DNA of 64,000 bases, from assembly GCA_935421135.1 (NCBI GenBank), contig OW285187.1, positions 6,448,001 through 6,512,000 of the forward strand, in the 5' to 3' direction. The stretch is from Bugulina stolonifera. Lineage: Eukaryota; Bryozoa; Gymnolaemata; Cheilostomatida; Bugulidae. The position numbers and the translations under genes were made by a program. This document shows positions 45,601 through 55,916 of this stretch, in pieces; position 1 is the first letter of the stretch; each line of letters opens with the position of its first letter. The notes beneath the pieces are model-generated. The model ran no database searches. It saw only the letters and a program-made list of their open reading frames with translations, and had not been told where the DNA came from.

Positions 45601-46401
45601 ACGACCTTAGAATCCCACCGCTGCCACCAATGTAATGGTTTCTGTGTTTTGGTGCGGTCGTCCTTGGACGACTATCGACCCAGAAATGAAGTGCCTATGA
45701 GTGGTAATAGGACTTCGCATTACATGAAAGATCGAGCGGTCTCAGTAGCCCAAATACTACCAAAGACGACCCATCTGATCTCAAGTCCGACCTTCAGACT
45801 ATACAGTGAAAGAGAGTAATTCAACCTAGTAGGCGGTTCGCAGAGCGAATGACCTAGTAAAAGGAAGAGAAAGTCCCTGTATCAAGTATAGATGTGTCTT
45901 TATTGAAAGCCAAGCGTAGACTGAGACAATGAACAGTAAAACAGTGCCCTTTATATAGTATAAGGACTTCCGGCCGACATGACGTCGGGAAAAGACGACG
46001 TGTGGTCGTCCGGAAGTTGCGCAACAAGATGGCCGCCGGAAGCCCGACGGCCGACCCAAAATAGGTCGGGTTCTACAAAAGTTGCTTATAATGGTCCAAT
46101 TCATGTACAAAATGAATATCAATGGATTCTGAGAGGTCGGGCCTCTGTACATGGGTATAAAAGGCATTAAAAGACTTAGAAATAATCATACAATCATATA
46201 TAACAATATAAGAGTAAAGTACAAGCAGATATATACATGTATGCACGCAATAATGAGTGTCAGATGTAAGATACGACTGGGCGTACCATCACAATACTTG
46301 TATAGAATACCTACCGCATTTATTCGAAAAGTCTGAAGTCTCTTATATATTCTGTTGGGACCAGGAGTTTTCCTAAGTAGCCAATTCGTGAGCTGCACCA
46401 T
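39646..46401 (-). CDS. MRPL20: Mitochondrial large-subunit ribosomal protein bL20m, 5 exons
   Basis: MRPL20 is a component of the mitochondrial large ribosomal subunit. Exons: 46315-46401, 40715-40825, 40257-40334, 40015-40080 and 39646-39747. All introns are phase 0 and the product has 147 residues, close to the human length. The start MVQLTNWLLRKTPG resembles the family N-terminus and should serve for mitochondrial import. RNCYVVGQGYQMKALQKSR corresponds to the RNA-binding segment, EAATEEHGLPFQYF to the conserved EHGL region, and LLNRKVLADLAIHEPRTF to the strongest family signature. Intron 1 is 5.5 kb, almost all of it a gag-only LTR retrotransposon in the same orientation, while the other introns are 180-380 bp. 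Confidence 0.95.
41183..41845 (-). repeat. 3' LTR of the gag-only element
   Basis: This 663-bp LTR runs from TGTGATGG to CCATTACA on the minus strand. It contains a TATA-like TATATAAAGG near 41502-41510 and AATAAA at 41451-41456 downstream of it, giving a plausible U3-R-U5 order. It appears identical to the copy at 45631-46293. The 113-residue minus-strand open frame inside is present in both LTRs and is probably not a gene. Confidence 0.93.
41859..45296 (-). CDS. Gag-like protein with proline-rich repeats and C2H2 finger
   Basis: This is the only frame of the gag-only element, 1145 residues without interruption. Residues 1-170 resemble a retrotransposon Gag capsid region (VELFIEDFTAMAERCNW, LRAALHGPAQE, LREQYGLSAREARWKL). 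Residues about 212-360 hold roughly five repeats of PVPVDEPIPT with RPQRPTDT spacers. A long Ser/Pro/Thr-rich, probably disordered part follows. Near residues 799-820 is a C2H2-type finger, CAKCGFSGTLKRLNIHIWQH, with another Cys/His cluster just after (YCRYGR, GHHFSRRSSIC). There is no CCHC knuckle and no DTG protease motif. The C-terminus is predicted helical (LREIALREL-like text). The role is inferred: RNA packaging and particle formation, with enzymes supplied by a partner element. A host-derived or regulatory role for the finger is possible. Confidence 0.85.
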   Translation of the reverse strand: MDRIRNLLQQVMYQAEQDLKTLSYNGQEDVELFIEDFTAMAERCNWNDRARLIRLRAALHGPAQECGRPRSVEEIFSRLREQYGLSAREARWKLSTLEQPAHTSLRDYAALIRRLMATAFEGAPPASLEEWAVEKFCLSVHDRGLRWYYTWLQPDDMEEALETGTAFQSNKGGKANPPKPQEELPADLLRKALHTLLQKCQGTDDGPTDTLEPVPVDEPIPTGAQQGEGGPPHIGRPQRPTDTSEPVPVDEPIPTEAKPKKSGPNHNGRPQRPTDTPEPVPVDEPIPTAAKPKKSGPNHNGRPLRPTDTSEPVLVEEPIPTKPKVKSSHSKQKTPRVTSPSHSRPTASPTPVTVDEPKPTRPTPGKKRPHSKPNTSEVTTDHPPRLKGRLICPAPSDQTSQGKPDLSSTQKDQQDLATSRSDTNQQLIPAQIQYAPTDDLSCVELPDTTVQVRGLRIDTEQTVLDQTRELPLNLSKNVQVSTARPDPEDAKCRVAEPQDIIPTTEIQSILPAVQVHKAKRSCTESSIAEQFQPKIQIAELSKSPKADKKQSKATIAVFPRLFDESNKENVPKALPTIEPIAHPSASINTTAHRRVVLSRPALHRSTCIPTCSNSCTPRVTGEVNSSTRILSHSRADETATPPSMDHSNQPVFTAEGKQISVLPVRTESELEVQSTPVRLSGMNSLSLPTRHRPVGTEENSLEHSHRKEHELEGGGYTSDELCVVDASPLRKTLTPDGTPPPTPPPVTSTLKLATIKLHKLTDKLPIESSQHSGATKPWISTFTQQARDDLARRSQPNLKCAKCGFSGTLKRLNIHIWQHFARFYCRYGRSSVSRDALGHHFSRRSSICGKRLFLTDGPSYGALMEWWGVKDPPPFLPCRPTMDGQSGTNKPVYLPSSSSTRKRPPKRRHSPSPEQTPDSAPSDATSSSSSSPTTPAGPSLWRPPASTSAVSVGPPGRRGRLPSWKTRPAPRKSMPAPQSGPLYEGSPPKVSCAASCTASPTLLIEPLQSRPTLEVSPHRSPYTPARDLLRATPDPPAVQSPPPASPVLTQPNATRPASPDPSFMQQLAELKPRIHYLASRQQVGDTLRQHLEPLYAREIALRELANQHLNHPRQLQLVQADLDIVSRESTLYRTLLNLTLETPMT
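45610..45629 (-). other. Primer-binding site complementary to tRNA-Leu
   Basis: The 20 plus-strand bases GAATCCCACCGCTGCCACCA equal the 3' end of a typical eukaryotic tRNA-Leu including CCA. They lie one base inside the 5' LTR. Minus-strand DNA synthesis would therefore be primed by tRNA-Leu. Confidence 0.88.
45631..46293 (-). repeat. 5' LTR of the gag-only element
   Basis: This is the upstream LTR in the element's orientation. It appears identical to 41183-41845, including the TATA-like box and AATAAA (45899-45904). It ends 21 bp from the donor of MRPL20 exon 1 (46314/46315). Confidence 0.93.
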
Positions 46402-48534
46402 TCTTGACTAATTTAAGGATATTAAAACCACAAGATATCTCCAAACCTGGAAATTGAAGTAAGCTTAGTGAATGGACTAGATGATACACTACCATATATC
46501 AACAACTCTGTGTGTGACAGTTTAACACAATGACAATATCACTATCAACCCAAATGAAATACTGCATATTAATATATAGTCGACACATGGTTGGCCAGGA
46601 CATTATAAGCTGACCAAGGTCAACAATTGTTATTTTATTGCACTTCATGTTCTTGACAACATTTATCATGTTTAACATTATTCAGTAATTTACTATTTTA
46701 AAGTGAGGAAACCTAAGTTCTCTCCTGAGTTGTCCATCCTACATATTAGTGAGTGGAGTTCAGATCACTTGCAACGTTAGTTGTAGTGATTTATCACTAG
46801 CAGTTGTTTTTATCGCATTGTGATTTAGATATTTCTATTCAAATAAAACCATGCATCAACATAAACAAAATAAAATTCGAAGCTTGAATTTGAATTAGCT
46901 GGCTGAAGTTGATTTATCAGACATGTAGAACAGATATTCCTTATTGGCAAAAATACCCACACAACAGTTACATAGTTTTCTATAATATTTAGCTACATGA
47001 TCAGTACATGTATATCATAATTATATAATTTAAATATAATAAATATAGTTCTATTGAATCATTAATAAATATCAATAAGATATTGATAATCTTGTTTTAT
47101 ACAAAATAAAATATTTTTGTATACAGAACAGTTAAAATGATTTTAACTGTATACAAAAAAATCTATAAAAATAAATACAGAACAGTGCTCTACACTAATC
47201 ATAATAAGTCATTATATGGTAATGGAGCTAATAATATAACAGTTTAATTTAATATTGTGTTAGTTAAGATTAAATAAATGAATAAATGCACATGGACTAA
47301 TTATACTTATATAAAATAATAAGTTAATATATTATATAAATAATATATGAATGACATTTATTTTTGATTTTATATCGCGAAAGTTCATTTCCATTATATA
47401 TACCAGCCGCATTTAACTTCAGCAAAGGTAACTACAACATATTTATTTTTACTGTATTAATAAATTACATTTTTCAAATTAATTAAACCCATTTTTGTTT
47501 AAAATAAATTCTTGTAAAAGACTCCATTGATGGAAATCAAGAATATGGGATTTCCCATAGGATATTAAAATTTCTTTGCCCACAATTAGACCCGGGCGTC
47601 GTATACTAGCCTAATTTCTTCTACATGATGTAGAAGAACTTCAACTATTTGTTTTAGATTTGTGGAATTCTCTAGTTTCCGTCAGATAATGAATACATCC
47701 GGTATCTTTCACGTTTGTGTTTGTATTTTAGATCTTTAATTATACGCGGGTAATCAGTTTAAACAGTCTGTTCTCCGATGGCAGTTATAACCTTCCTAGT
47801 AGTTTGCGAAGCTCTGCGTTTTGGATCAAGAATCAACTTTCATTTTGTAATTAAACATCTAGACCAAAAATTGGTCTAAAGACAAATTACAACTTTATAA
47901 AAATATCAATGACATACTTTGCTTAAATCAAATTAAAAATATAACTACTAATTATAATTAATGATCATGTGAATTATTAATTAATTATTATTACATCTAC
48001 ATGATTCTGATAATAATTATTATAATTATAATTAATAATAGGCCTACATGAAGTACATGATGATTATAATTGTTTATAAAAAATAATGATATAATCATAC
48101 TTTTATATATCAATTATACACTATATAAAAAAATATCATTCTCTGTACACATTTGTTTCCTCTCCTCTGGCACTGTCATATTCTTTTTTTTTCTCACTTT
48201 CTTGATGTATAGCAAGCTTCTTTTGTTCTCCTTTTTAAGTACCTGTGCAACAGCATGAGAAACATGCAAAGGTTTTTAATATGAAAAACAAAAATATGAT
48301 GCTGATATTTATTACATGTACACTGTTTTTTTTGCATTTTCTCACAGAGACCGCACTTAAAAGTGCGTAAAGTCGTGAGAACTCAATTGGACTATTGGTT
48401 TTATTTTCGACTTTATGTTAAAAGTGCTATTTTTGTAATCTTTTTCTTTGTTATATGCTATATACATATATATGTATTTTTTATATTTTGTGATATATGT
48501 GCTATTATTAGTCTCAGTCATTCATTCAGACCGT

Positions 48535-49775
48535 AGCTCTCTCAGGGTTCTGGGCCAAAATGAGGAATAAAAGATATTTGTTCTGATGTGTGGTGTATAT
48601 GTATTAGGGGCCTGTCTTGTTTTGTGTATCTTATCTAAATTATAATTAAAAGTCAGCTCAATACCTTCAGCCAGGCACCTTGAAAAAAGTGACAATCTTG
48701 CCTCCTTCCTCCATTCTTGTCAAGACTTTATGCCTACCTTTTCCCTCAGCTGTTTAAAACTAACTTGCCCTCTAATTTTATAAATAAATCTTAGACCTTT
48801 ATTTTGTACCTTTTCAATTTGTTAAATTAGATTTTTTTTTTATGAGGGTCCCACACTTGGCTTGCAAACTCTAGCAAAGGTCTTACTAATGTTAAATGTG
48901 CTACTCTGCGTGTTGGCATATTTGCATACTTTAAAATTCTGCGCAGTTGAGCTAGTGTTGCAGTGTGAGTAATTTTGTTAATATGGCGATCCCATTTTAA
49001 ATTAGACTGCAAACAGACTCCGCGATATGGGTGAAATTCAACTTGTTTTAAAATTTGGTGGTGTAAAAAATAGTCTTGTTTATCACTTCGTCTAATTTGT
49101 AAAAAACTACACTTTGAGACATTAAAATTTAATTGCCACTTTTCTGACCACATTTCTAGCTTATTTAAATCTTGTTGTAAGATTGATGCATTTTTAACGG
49201 TGTTATAAATGATCACATCATCTGCAAATAACCTACATGGAGACTTTAATTGTGAAGGCAAATCATTGATAAAAATTAAAAAGAGAAGTGGCCCTAAAAC
49301 TGAACCGTGAGGAACTCCTGGTGTTACCGGTCGACAGCTGGAGTTTTGTCCTTCTACAGTGACATATTGTCTTCGATCATTCAAAAACTTTGAAATCCAG
49401 CTGACAATAGTACTGTTGATACCAATATGTTCTAATTTGAAAATCAGCTTCCCATGATTTACTGTATCAAATGCTTTCGAAAAATCTAAAATAAGTAAGT
49501 TTATGGTGTTATCTAAATCGTACAAATGGGAAACATGTCCAAGAGTATGGGCGAGTTGTGTATCACAGGATCTGTGTGGACGAAAACCATGTTGACCATC
49601 AGCAAAAAAGTCTATTTCTTGTAAAACGCTGTGTAAATAAGAGGAAATAATGTGCTCAAAAAGCTTGCATGTTATGCAAGTCAAAGAGACTGGGCGATAG
49701 TTATTAGGTAGCTGTTTGCTTCCTTTTTTATAGACTGGTTGAATTCTGGCCAGCCTCCAAACAATAGCATAATGT
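48535..49775 (-). pseudogene. 5'-truncated, decayed non-LTR retrotransposon (LINE) RT
   Basis: The frame at 48827-49684, with upstream coding text to about 49770 (VYKKGSKQLPNNYRPVSL), encodes a non-LTR reverse transcriptase. Motifs include GQHGFRPHRSCDTQL, LLILDFSKAFDTVNH, PGVPHGSVLGPLLFLIFIND and LFADDVIIY. The downstream thumb region continues only in another frame and with stops (QIEKVQNKGLRFIY, EWRKEARLSL, FWPRTLRELRSE), ending near 48537. Endonuclease and ORF1 are absent, so the copy is 5'-truncated. The family is CR1/Jockey-like from the RT text; the exact clade is not certain. Confidence 0.88.
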
Positions 49776-50331
49776 TATATTGCACATTAAATAAAGTTAT
49801 GTATGTATATATTTTTTTTATTCGAAATAAAAATTAGAGCTTACTTACTATTAGATTATTATTATTATATTTATGTTATATAGTACATGAATAGGGCCTA
49901 CAATTTAATATTAAACATATATCTTATAATTGTAATTATTTTTATTGATCATTATAATTATAATGATACCATTCTGTTCAGTGAGATTTTCCCACTTGAA
50001 ATCTCTAATGGGACAAAAACGTGGGAACTTCCATCAATAAACTGTTATAATTTTTATCAATTCTAATAATTATTATATTTAAATTTACATTGTGATTGTT
50101 TTAATTCATTGCTGCTTTGTTTCATATACCTATTAAATTATTGGTGATATTGCTTATGATTACCATAGATAAAGGTAATCTTTGTCTTATTCCTAATCCT
50201 AAATAATATAATTGGGTATTGCTCGTGTAATGATCTCCTTGTGTAAGCAGTGCACCTATGGACAGCATTAAACTGTATTGTATATACACTGTATTTACCT
50301 TCACCTTTGACTTGGGCCATGACAATCATTA

Positions 50332-50511
50332 CTTCAGATCTGTGCCAACCATAGATAACTCTATGGTGTCAACTTCCTCATCAGGTACAGCTGTTCAGAT
50401 AAAATTGTTTATCATTGTTATAGAGCCTGCCTGGGAAGTCTCATCTGACACATAGAAAGTATTTTTTATATCCAGCCCTCATGCCTTTTTTTATCTGACA
50501 CAGATCTGAAG
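50332..50511. mobile_element. TA-flanked 180-bp MITE
   Basis: Perfect 13-bp terminal inverted repeats, CTTCAGATCTGTG and CACAGATCTGAAG, are flanked by TA on both sides. This fits a Tc1/mariner-type non-autonomous element. No coding capacity is visible. Confidence 0.75.
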
Positions 50512-51221
50512 TATGACTTTTTATGGCTTTAGGTTGAGGTTGGACACTCATTATATTACTATGCTCACAGTACGAGTATTTTATTCCCCCTGAACCTATT
50601 ATACTGTACTATGCTATTACCTTTAATTAGTCTATATGGCGTTGAATATGTTAGATTTGCTCTAGCTTAATATCTGTTATTAATTACAATTAACTATTAT
50701 GTGATTACCACATCACGGTAGAAGTGCTACCTCATACCTCGACAGCTGCTTTTAACCTTTTTGAGCAATTGCCACTTTTGTTAAATTGTATGAGCAAGTG
50801 TGTTTTGTTATTTCTCATTATACTATATATTTCATGCCCATACTGTTTTCCTATCTACTGTAAGCCTCGACTGCCTAATGCTGTGTTCACACTGTAAATT
50901 TTTGACCAGCTACAAGTGATAGCAGCAGTGGTTAACTACAGGATTATATTAGTAGCATATTTCTGTAAGCAATTGGGATTCAGAGTACAGCTTGTTGAAC
51001 TCGTTGACTCTCATCGCTTGCTGAAGCGTACCACTATCTGATAAGCCTGTCGCTATCATTTTTAGCCGGTTTTAAACTGCACTCTGAACACATCTGTGGG
51101 CCGGCCAATGTATAAGGTAAGCACTTTTCTGACATTATGCTATCTAAAAAATGTGATGTTGATTGTTGTTTTAGCTTGCTAACTGCATGCATTGTAATAT
51201 AAAGTTGTAGAAGTGTAGATA

Positions 51222-54200
51222 ATGGCATTGGTTGATGGGCAATGGATACTCTCGGCATACAATGTCTTATCAACAGCTCAGTCGGCAATGCACGTCTCCG
51301 AAATAGAACAACTAATCAGGAAATCAAATCTAGTTCCGGAAGGGTGAGCAGAAAATTGTGCTGGTTAAAGTCATGCTCATCTCTGTGAACTTAGATTTTT
51401 AAATTATTTTAAAATATGAATTTCTCAACAAAAAATCTGTCAAAAAGTTCAAAAGTTAGGAATTTATCCCACTAAGTGAAACTGAGTCTCTGCTATTGAA
51501 TAGCCATTGAGCTATTAAACTTACAGAATAGAAGAACTAAATTGAAAGAATCTTTCATTATTGTTGAGTGTCAATAAAAATTGTTACATCGACATTTTAC
51601 TCAAATCTACATGCCTCAACATTCAGTAATTAAATTAAGATTTTTGTTCTTGGCCATTATGTCATGTTATGTCGGTAGTAAAATGAGTCCTTGAGTTTTG
51701 ACACGTGGTCAGTTGCAGAAACTATACTTATGAGTTTGTGACAAACTAAATATGTTACGTTTATTTTTGGCTACATTTGCATTGCTTGTGCATCATTTCT
51801 TGTTACTGGTTACTCCTGCTAATACTTCAGCTAAGAAAGCACTAGTTTTCTTTTATCCTCTCTGTATATACATGTACATGTCATATTTAAACAAAATATT
51901 GTAGACCAAGCATGCCATTAGAAGTGTTACTTACAAAAGAGGTTCGTATGTTAGTTTTTCTATAAAAGCAATTCAGGGCATAGGCAATCAGTGAGCTGGC
52001 TTTCTGCGTCAGCATCAATAACTGTTATTGTATAATCACTATTACTAGTATTTGTTTCTGAATAAGATTTCTGGTGCTTCTTTTAGGCTGCTATGGGGAG
52101 AAAATTTACCAAACCAGAGGGTTCTGCTGCCGGATTTTTCAGCCTGCTGGTGAGTATTTTCTCCACATAGATCCTTATTTGCCCTATCATAGGAAACTAT
52201 TTGCAATTCTTTAAAATCTAGTTCAACTTCATTTTGCATTGTGTCCTACCTAACATTGATCTTTTTTACATTATAAAGTATATACATTGTGCAAATAAGC
52301 AGATATACTAAACTCATGTTATGTTATGCAAGCCTATTGTGTGATTAATATTGGCACTCTGCTCTACATATTGTGTAGCCACCTCAAGCTCCCCCTGGTG
52401 AGACGCAAATCTCAAATTCTCCTAGTCGGTCTGTAAGCCAGAATGGGCCACCTTCTCCTACAGATAACGCGTTAGTCTCAGGTCAAAAGTATCAGCATAA
52501 GTATAGCCAACTAAAGAAAACATGTAAACAGATGATCTATGTAAGTACATGTAGAGAACTGGCTTAGGTACCAGTTCTATATGCTTTTGAATACGTTGTC
52601 TAGCATGCATAATATACATGTACATACACAAAAATCCCTTCGCCCAACTGGCTACTAATCATTGTAGTTATGCATGTACAAGTAGGTACTGTCTGACCCT
52701 CTCTCTGTGTCCATGTAGCTTGTGCTGTGTTACTTGATACACAATATATCTTTGTCTAATACCTAAATCACATCTCTGTGGAATGTATAGTATAATATAT
52801 ATACTAAACTGTGTGTTATTAGTAAACTTGTCTCAATGTCTTTAGCAGATTATTTTATAGGCCTATTTAGTGGTTATTCGATTTGGCCAACAAATGTACT
52901 AACTATATTTCAGCTAAATGCTGCTTTATATGACGAGATTAGTCGATTGGAGCAAAAAATAGAAAAGACAAGCAAGGAACGCAGGTAGGCCTACATAATT
53001 GCTGTATAGTTCCATTCTTTCATTATAGAATTATATTCACTATCCATATTAATTTATAATTAAAAAATATACAAGTTACCGGATTGGAATGATTCTGTAA
53101 TATTGTCTGTCATATTTTTATATTAATATGATAATTATGTACAATGTAAATTGTGGTTCCTAATGATGGCGTAAACTCATCTAGATGCATTCAGCAGTCA
53201 TGCCTGCATTGAAACGAACCATCAGAGTTTTATATTGGGGTTGTCTGCTCCTACCAATAGTATAATGATGGACTGACAACTCTTATAAATATATCACTCT
53301 ACTTTTCGACTTATGGTTTTGCTTCATATAGCATGTTACTGAAAAAAGTGATGACTGATCAGAACATAGTAAATCACAAAGAAGGTAAGGGCACAGATGC
53401 ACAGCCTGTAGCAGGTGTCAATGATCAGGCTAACTCTACTAGGGATAAGGCAGCCAAGAGGAAGAACCTGTCTGCCCCTTCACCACCTTCCAAGAAACGC
53501 AAAGCGTCAGTTGATGATGCCATTACAGATGGAACAATTGAAGGTATACATAGCATTAGTGATGTATTCACTGATGTAATGTATTTACTACACTGAACCA
53601 TTCTGTTATATGCAAGAATAGCAAATTCTCATCTATAGACTATTCTAAATTTACCTGAATATAATTGTGCATGTGCATACACCACTTATATCAGCTCATT
53701 CTTACTGTATCAATGCCTACTGTGTTTTCATAATACCATTGCATAGTTGTTTTTTCGCATACATTAATACATAATGTATATCTATTAAAACCAGCTACTG
53801 GCTCCAAAAAATCGCAGAAGAAACTTAAAAGTGAAGAATCTAAAGCATCTTCGTGTATAAAGATTCCACCAATAAACTTGGACTCAGCTGGAAGACCAGT
53901 GCTACCCATTGAACTTGGTGCAGGTCTCACCATATATAGCATTGGAGAGGTGAGTGTGACTACAAACAGTGTTTTTCTATTTGATATTACCATGTTTTCA
54001 CCTTATGAGTTTACCATCTTTCTATATTGTTTAATGTGCCATAGGGCATATAGTATTATCCAGCCCTTGTTGTGTAATAGATTAGAGAAGGCTCTATATG
54101 AGCTGCAATGTTGACCAGTAGTATTGATTTTCATAACTATGTACATATGCATGCACATATACGTGTATACACGTGTACATATTACTTGATATACTTACAC

Positions 54201-55916
54201 TAGTATAACACGTACACAGTCCATGTTAGGGAGTTGCCTGCTCATTGCATTGTGCATGTGAGAGTAGACAACTCATTGTTGTGACACTTTTCCTGCTTCA
54301 ATGAGATATTTTAGGTAAATGACCGACCTGGCTACTGTACAAGTTCTAGTATATACCCAATGGGGTATTGTTGCACAAGGGAGTATGCATCCTTGGAAGA
54401 TATTAACAAAAGATGCTTGTATACCTGTAAGATAACAGAAGGTGACACGGGACCGAAGGTATAAATCATCAGAATAAGATAATTATCTTATGTATCTTTG
54501 TCTCTTGTTGTTCTCTTAGCTCAGGGGTTCCCAACCTGGGGTACATGTACCCCTAGGGGTACATTTTAGAAATCTAGGGGGTACAAAATAAGTTATCAAC
54601 TTAATACCCTTTTGACAGTGATTTTCAGTTACATACCATCAATTATGAATTATCACTATCTATCACTGAACTGAACATCAAATGGCTTGCTGATGCAAAT
54701 GAAGTTGGGCTAAACCAGTATGAAAGCCATAAAACACTACAGTTGATGAAAGCTACATTACATAGTCATCATGAAATAATTAATATATAAAAATTTCATA
54801 CCATACTGCATATCTACTTGTTTAGATGACACATTTAGATAATGCACACATGTAATTTTAATCGAATTAAATCAAAGATATTCTTGATTAAACAAAGTTT
54901 TACAAAGGGGTACGTTGTTTGCTAAATGACTGCTAAGGGGTACCTAGACTTACAAAGGTTGGGAACCCCTGTCCTAGCTGGTCATTCTACTTCATTCTGA
55001 ACACTAAGCTAAGCTCCATTGACTTATTTTAAAATTGTGCTATGTATGTGCTTATACATGTGGGTGCTGCTCTATTTCCTAACATGTTTTCTCCGTTTCT
55101 CTTTACAGTTTGAGATTTCTCCTGACTCAGGTGAGCGTACTGTTCTACTTGATGGCACACCTGAGGACTGTCATAATCAGCTCATACAACTTATCAGACA
55201 GAATTCGTGAGTGATTAGTCTGCACATTAACTAGATTTACTCTTGATCTTATTCACAAGTTTCTATTCGAGTTATTTAATTAGCTATGTTTGAGTCAATA
55301 TTTACTTATAAACTGTTCCCAAAGTACAATGTACAAGTAATGTATCTGCTCTGTATTTGTATTTTGTGAATTATTTTGGTGCTCCATACTTTTACATGTG
55401 TATTAATAACAGTTTTTAAAGAGATTGAAATACTAAACTATGTGAACATTCTCACATTTGTACAGGGTGTATACCTTTGGATTGTCAAGTAGCATTTCAA
55501 CTGTCAGTCAAATAGTACTCAAAGCATATGTTCAGGCATAGTCAGCGATATGGCTACTAGTCTCTTGTGGTATCATTACATGACTGTATTATGACTTCTC
55601 TCCTAGTGTTGAAGTGAATATGCATATCATTCAGTGCCTATAAAGGTTTATGAATTCCTATTGTAGAGGTGATGACCTGAAAATATCATCTGAATCTGAT
55701 TTCTTTGGACTCAAACACCCAGTAATCAGAAACTTACTGCAATGCAGTCAAGGGGCTAACAATTGCTTAGAATACCAATGGTGCATGTTTGAAGTGGTGA
55801 AGAATACTAATAAAGTAATGCCAGTCAAGTCCGAGTCGGATCCGGCTACGTCTTATGAGGCCTTGATGAAACATTTGAAAACATCAGCAGCACCTGACAC
55901 AACTACTAGTATGTAA
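51222..55916 (+). CDS. TBRG1: TBRG1-like FYRN/FYRC protein with N-terminal HARE-HTH-like region, 10 exons
   Basis: TBRG1 (NIAM) is a nuclear protein linked in mammals to ARF/MDM2/p53 growth control. Exons: 51222-51343, 51905-51941, 52087-52149, 52379-52540, 52914-52984, 53332-53543, 53795-53949, 54315-54458, 55109-55206 and 55667-55916. They total 1314 nt, 437 residues. Residues 1-74 (ILSAYNVLSTAQSAMHVSEI to AAGFFSLL) resemble a HARE-HTH domain. KYQHKYSQLKKTCKQMIYLN and ALYDEISRLEQKIEKTSKER match the TBRG1 coiled coil, then comes a Lys-rich stretch with SPPSKKRKAS, likely nuclear localisation. FYRN is YPMGYCCTREYASLEDINKR plus CLYTCKI; FYRC follows with FFGLKHPVIRNLLQ and NNCLEYQWCMFEV. The start was chosen because all ten exons then splice in phase. 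The exon 2 donor GTTCGT is weak. A likely poly(A) signal AATAAA lies at 56412-56417. Confidence 0.9.
54522..54971. mobile_element. Non-autonomous hAT-type element in TBRG1 intron 8
   Basis: The 450-bp element has terminal inverted repeats CAGGGGTTCCCAACC and GGTTGGGAACCCCTG, typical of hAT elements. It is flanked by 8-bp target duplications TCTTAGCT and TCCTAGCT with one mismatch (54514-54521 and 54972-54979). The arms also contain GGGGTAC-rich subrepeats. No transposase frame is present. Confidence 0.88.

Larger units (their letters stand above)
41183..46293 (-). mobile_element. Gag-only, non-autonomous LTR retrotransposon in MRPL20 intron 1
   Basis: Two 663-bp direct repeats (41183-41845 and 45631-46293) flank a 3785-bp internal region. 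ATAC borders both ends (41179-41182 and 46294-46297), a 4-bp target duplication. In the minus orientation the 5' LTR is followed by a primer-binding site for tRNA-Leu, a leader of about 330 bp and one 1145-codon frame. That frame ends 13 bp before the 3' LTR, next to a short purine tract (GAGGGGG). There is no space for protease, RT or integrase. The LTRs appear identical, so the insertion is young. The interior is visibly GC-richer than the surrounding intron. Confidence 0.95.
46402..51221. other. Intergenic region between MRPL20 and TBRG1-like gene
   Basis: The flanking genes diverge from this strongly AT-rich stretch. It holds a decayed LINE (48535-49775), a TA-flanked MITE (50332-50511) and short hairpins near 47100-47170 and 47620-47640. 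No host exon was recognised. Confidence 0.7.
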
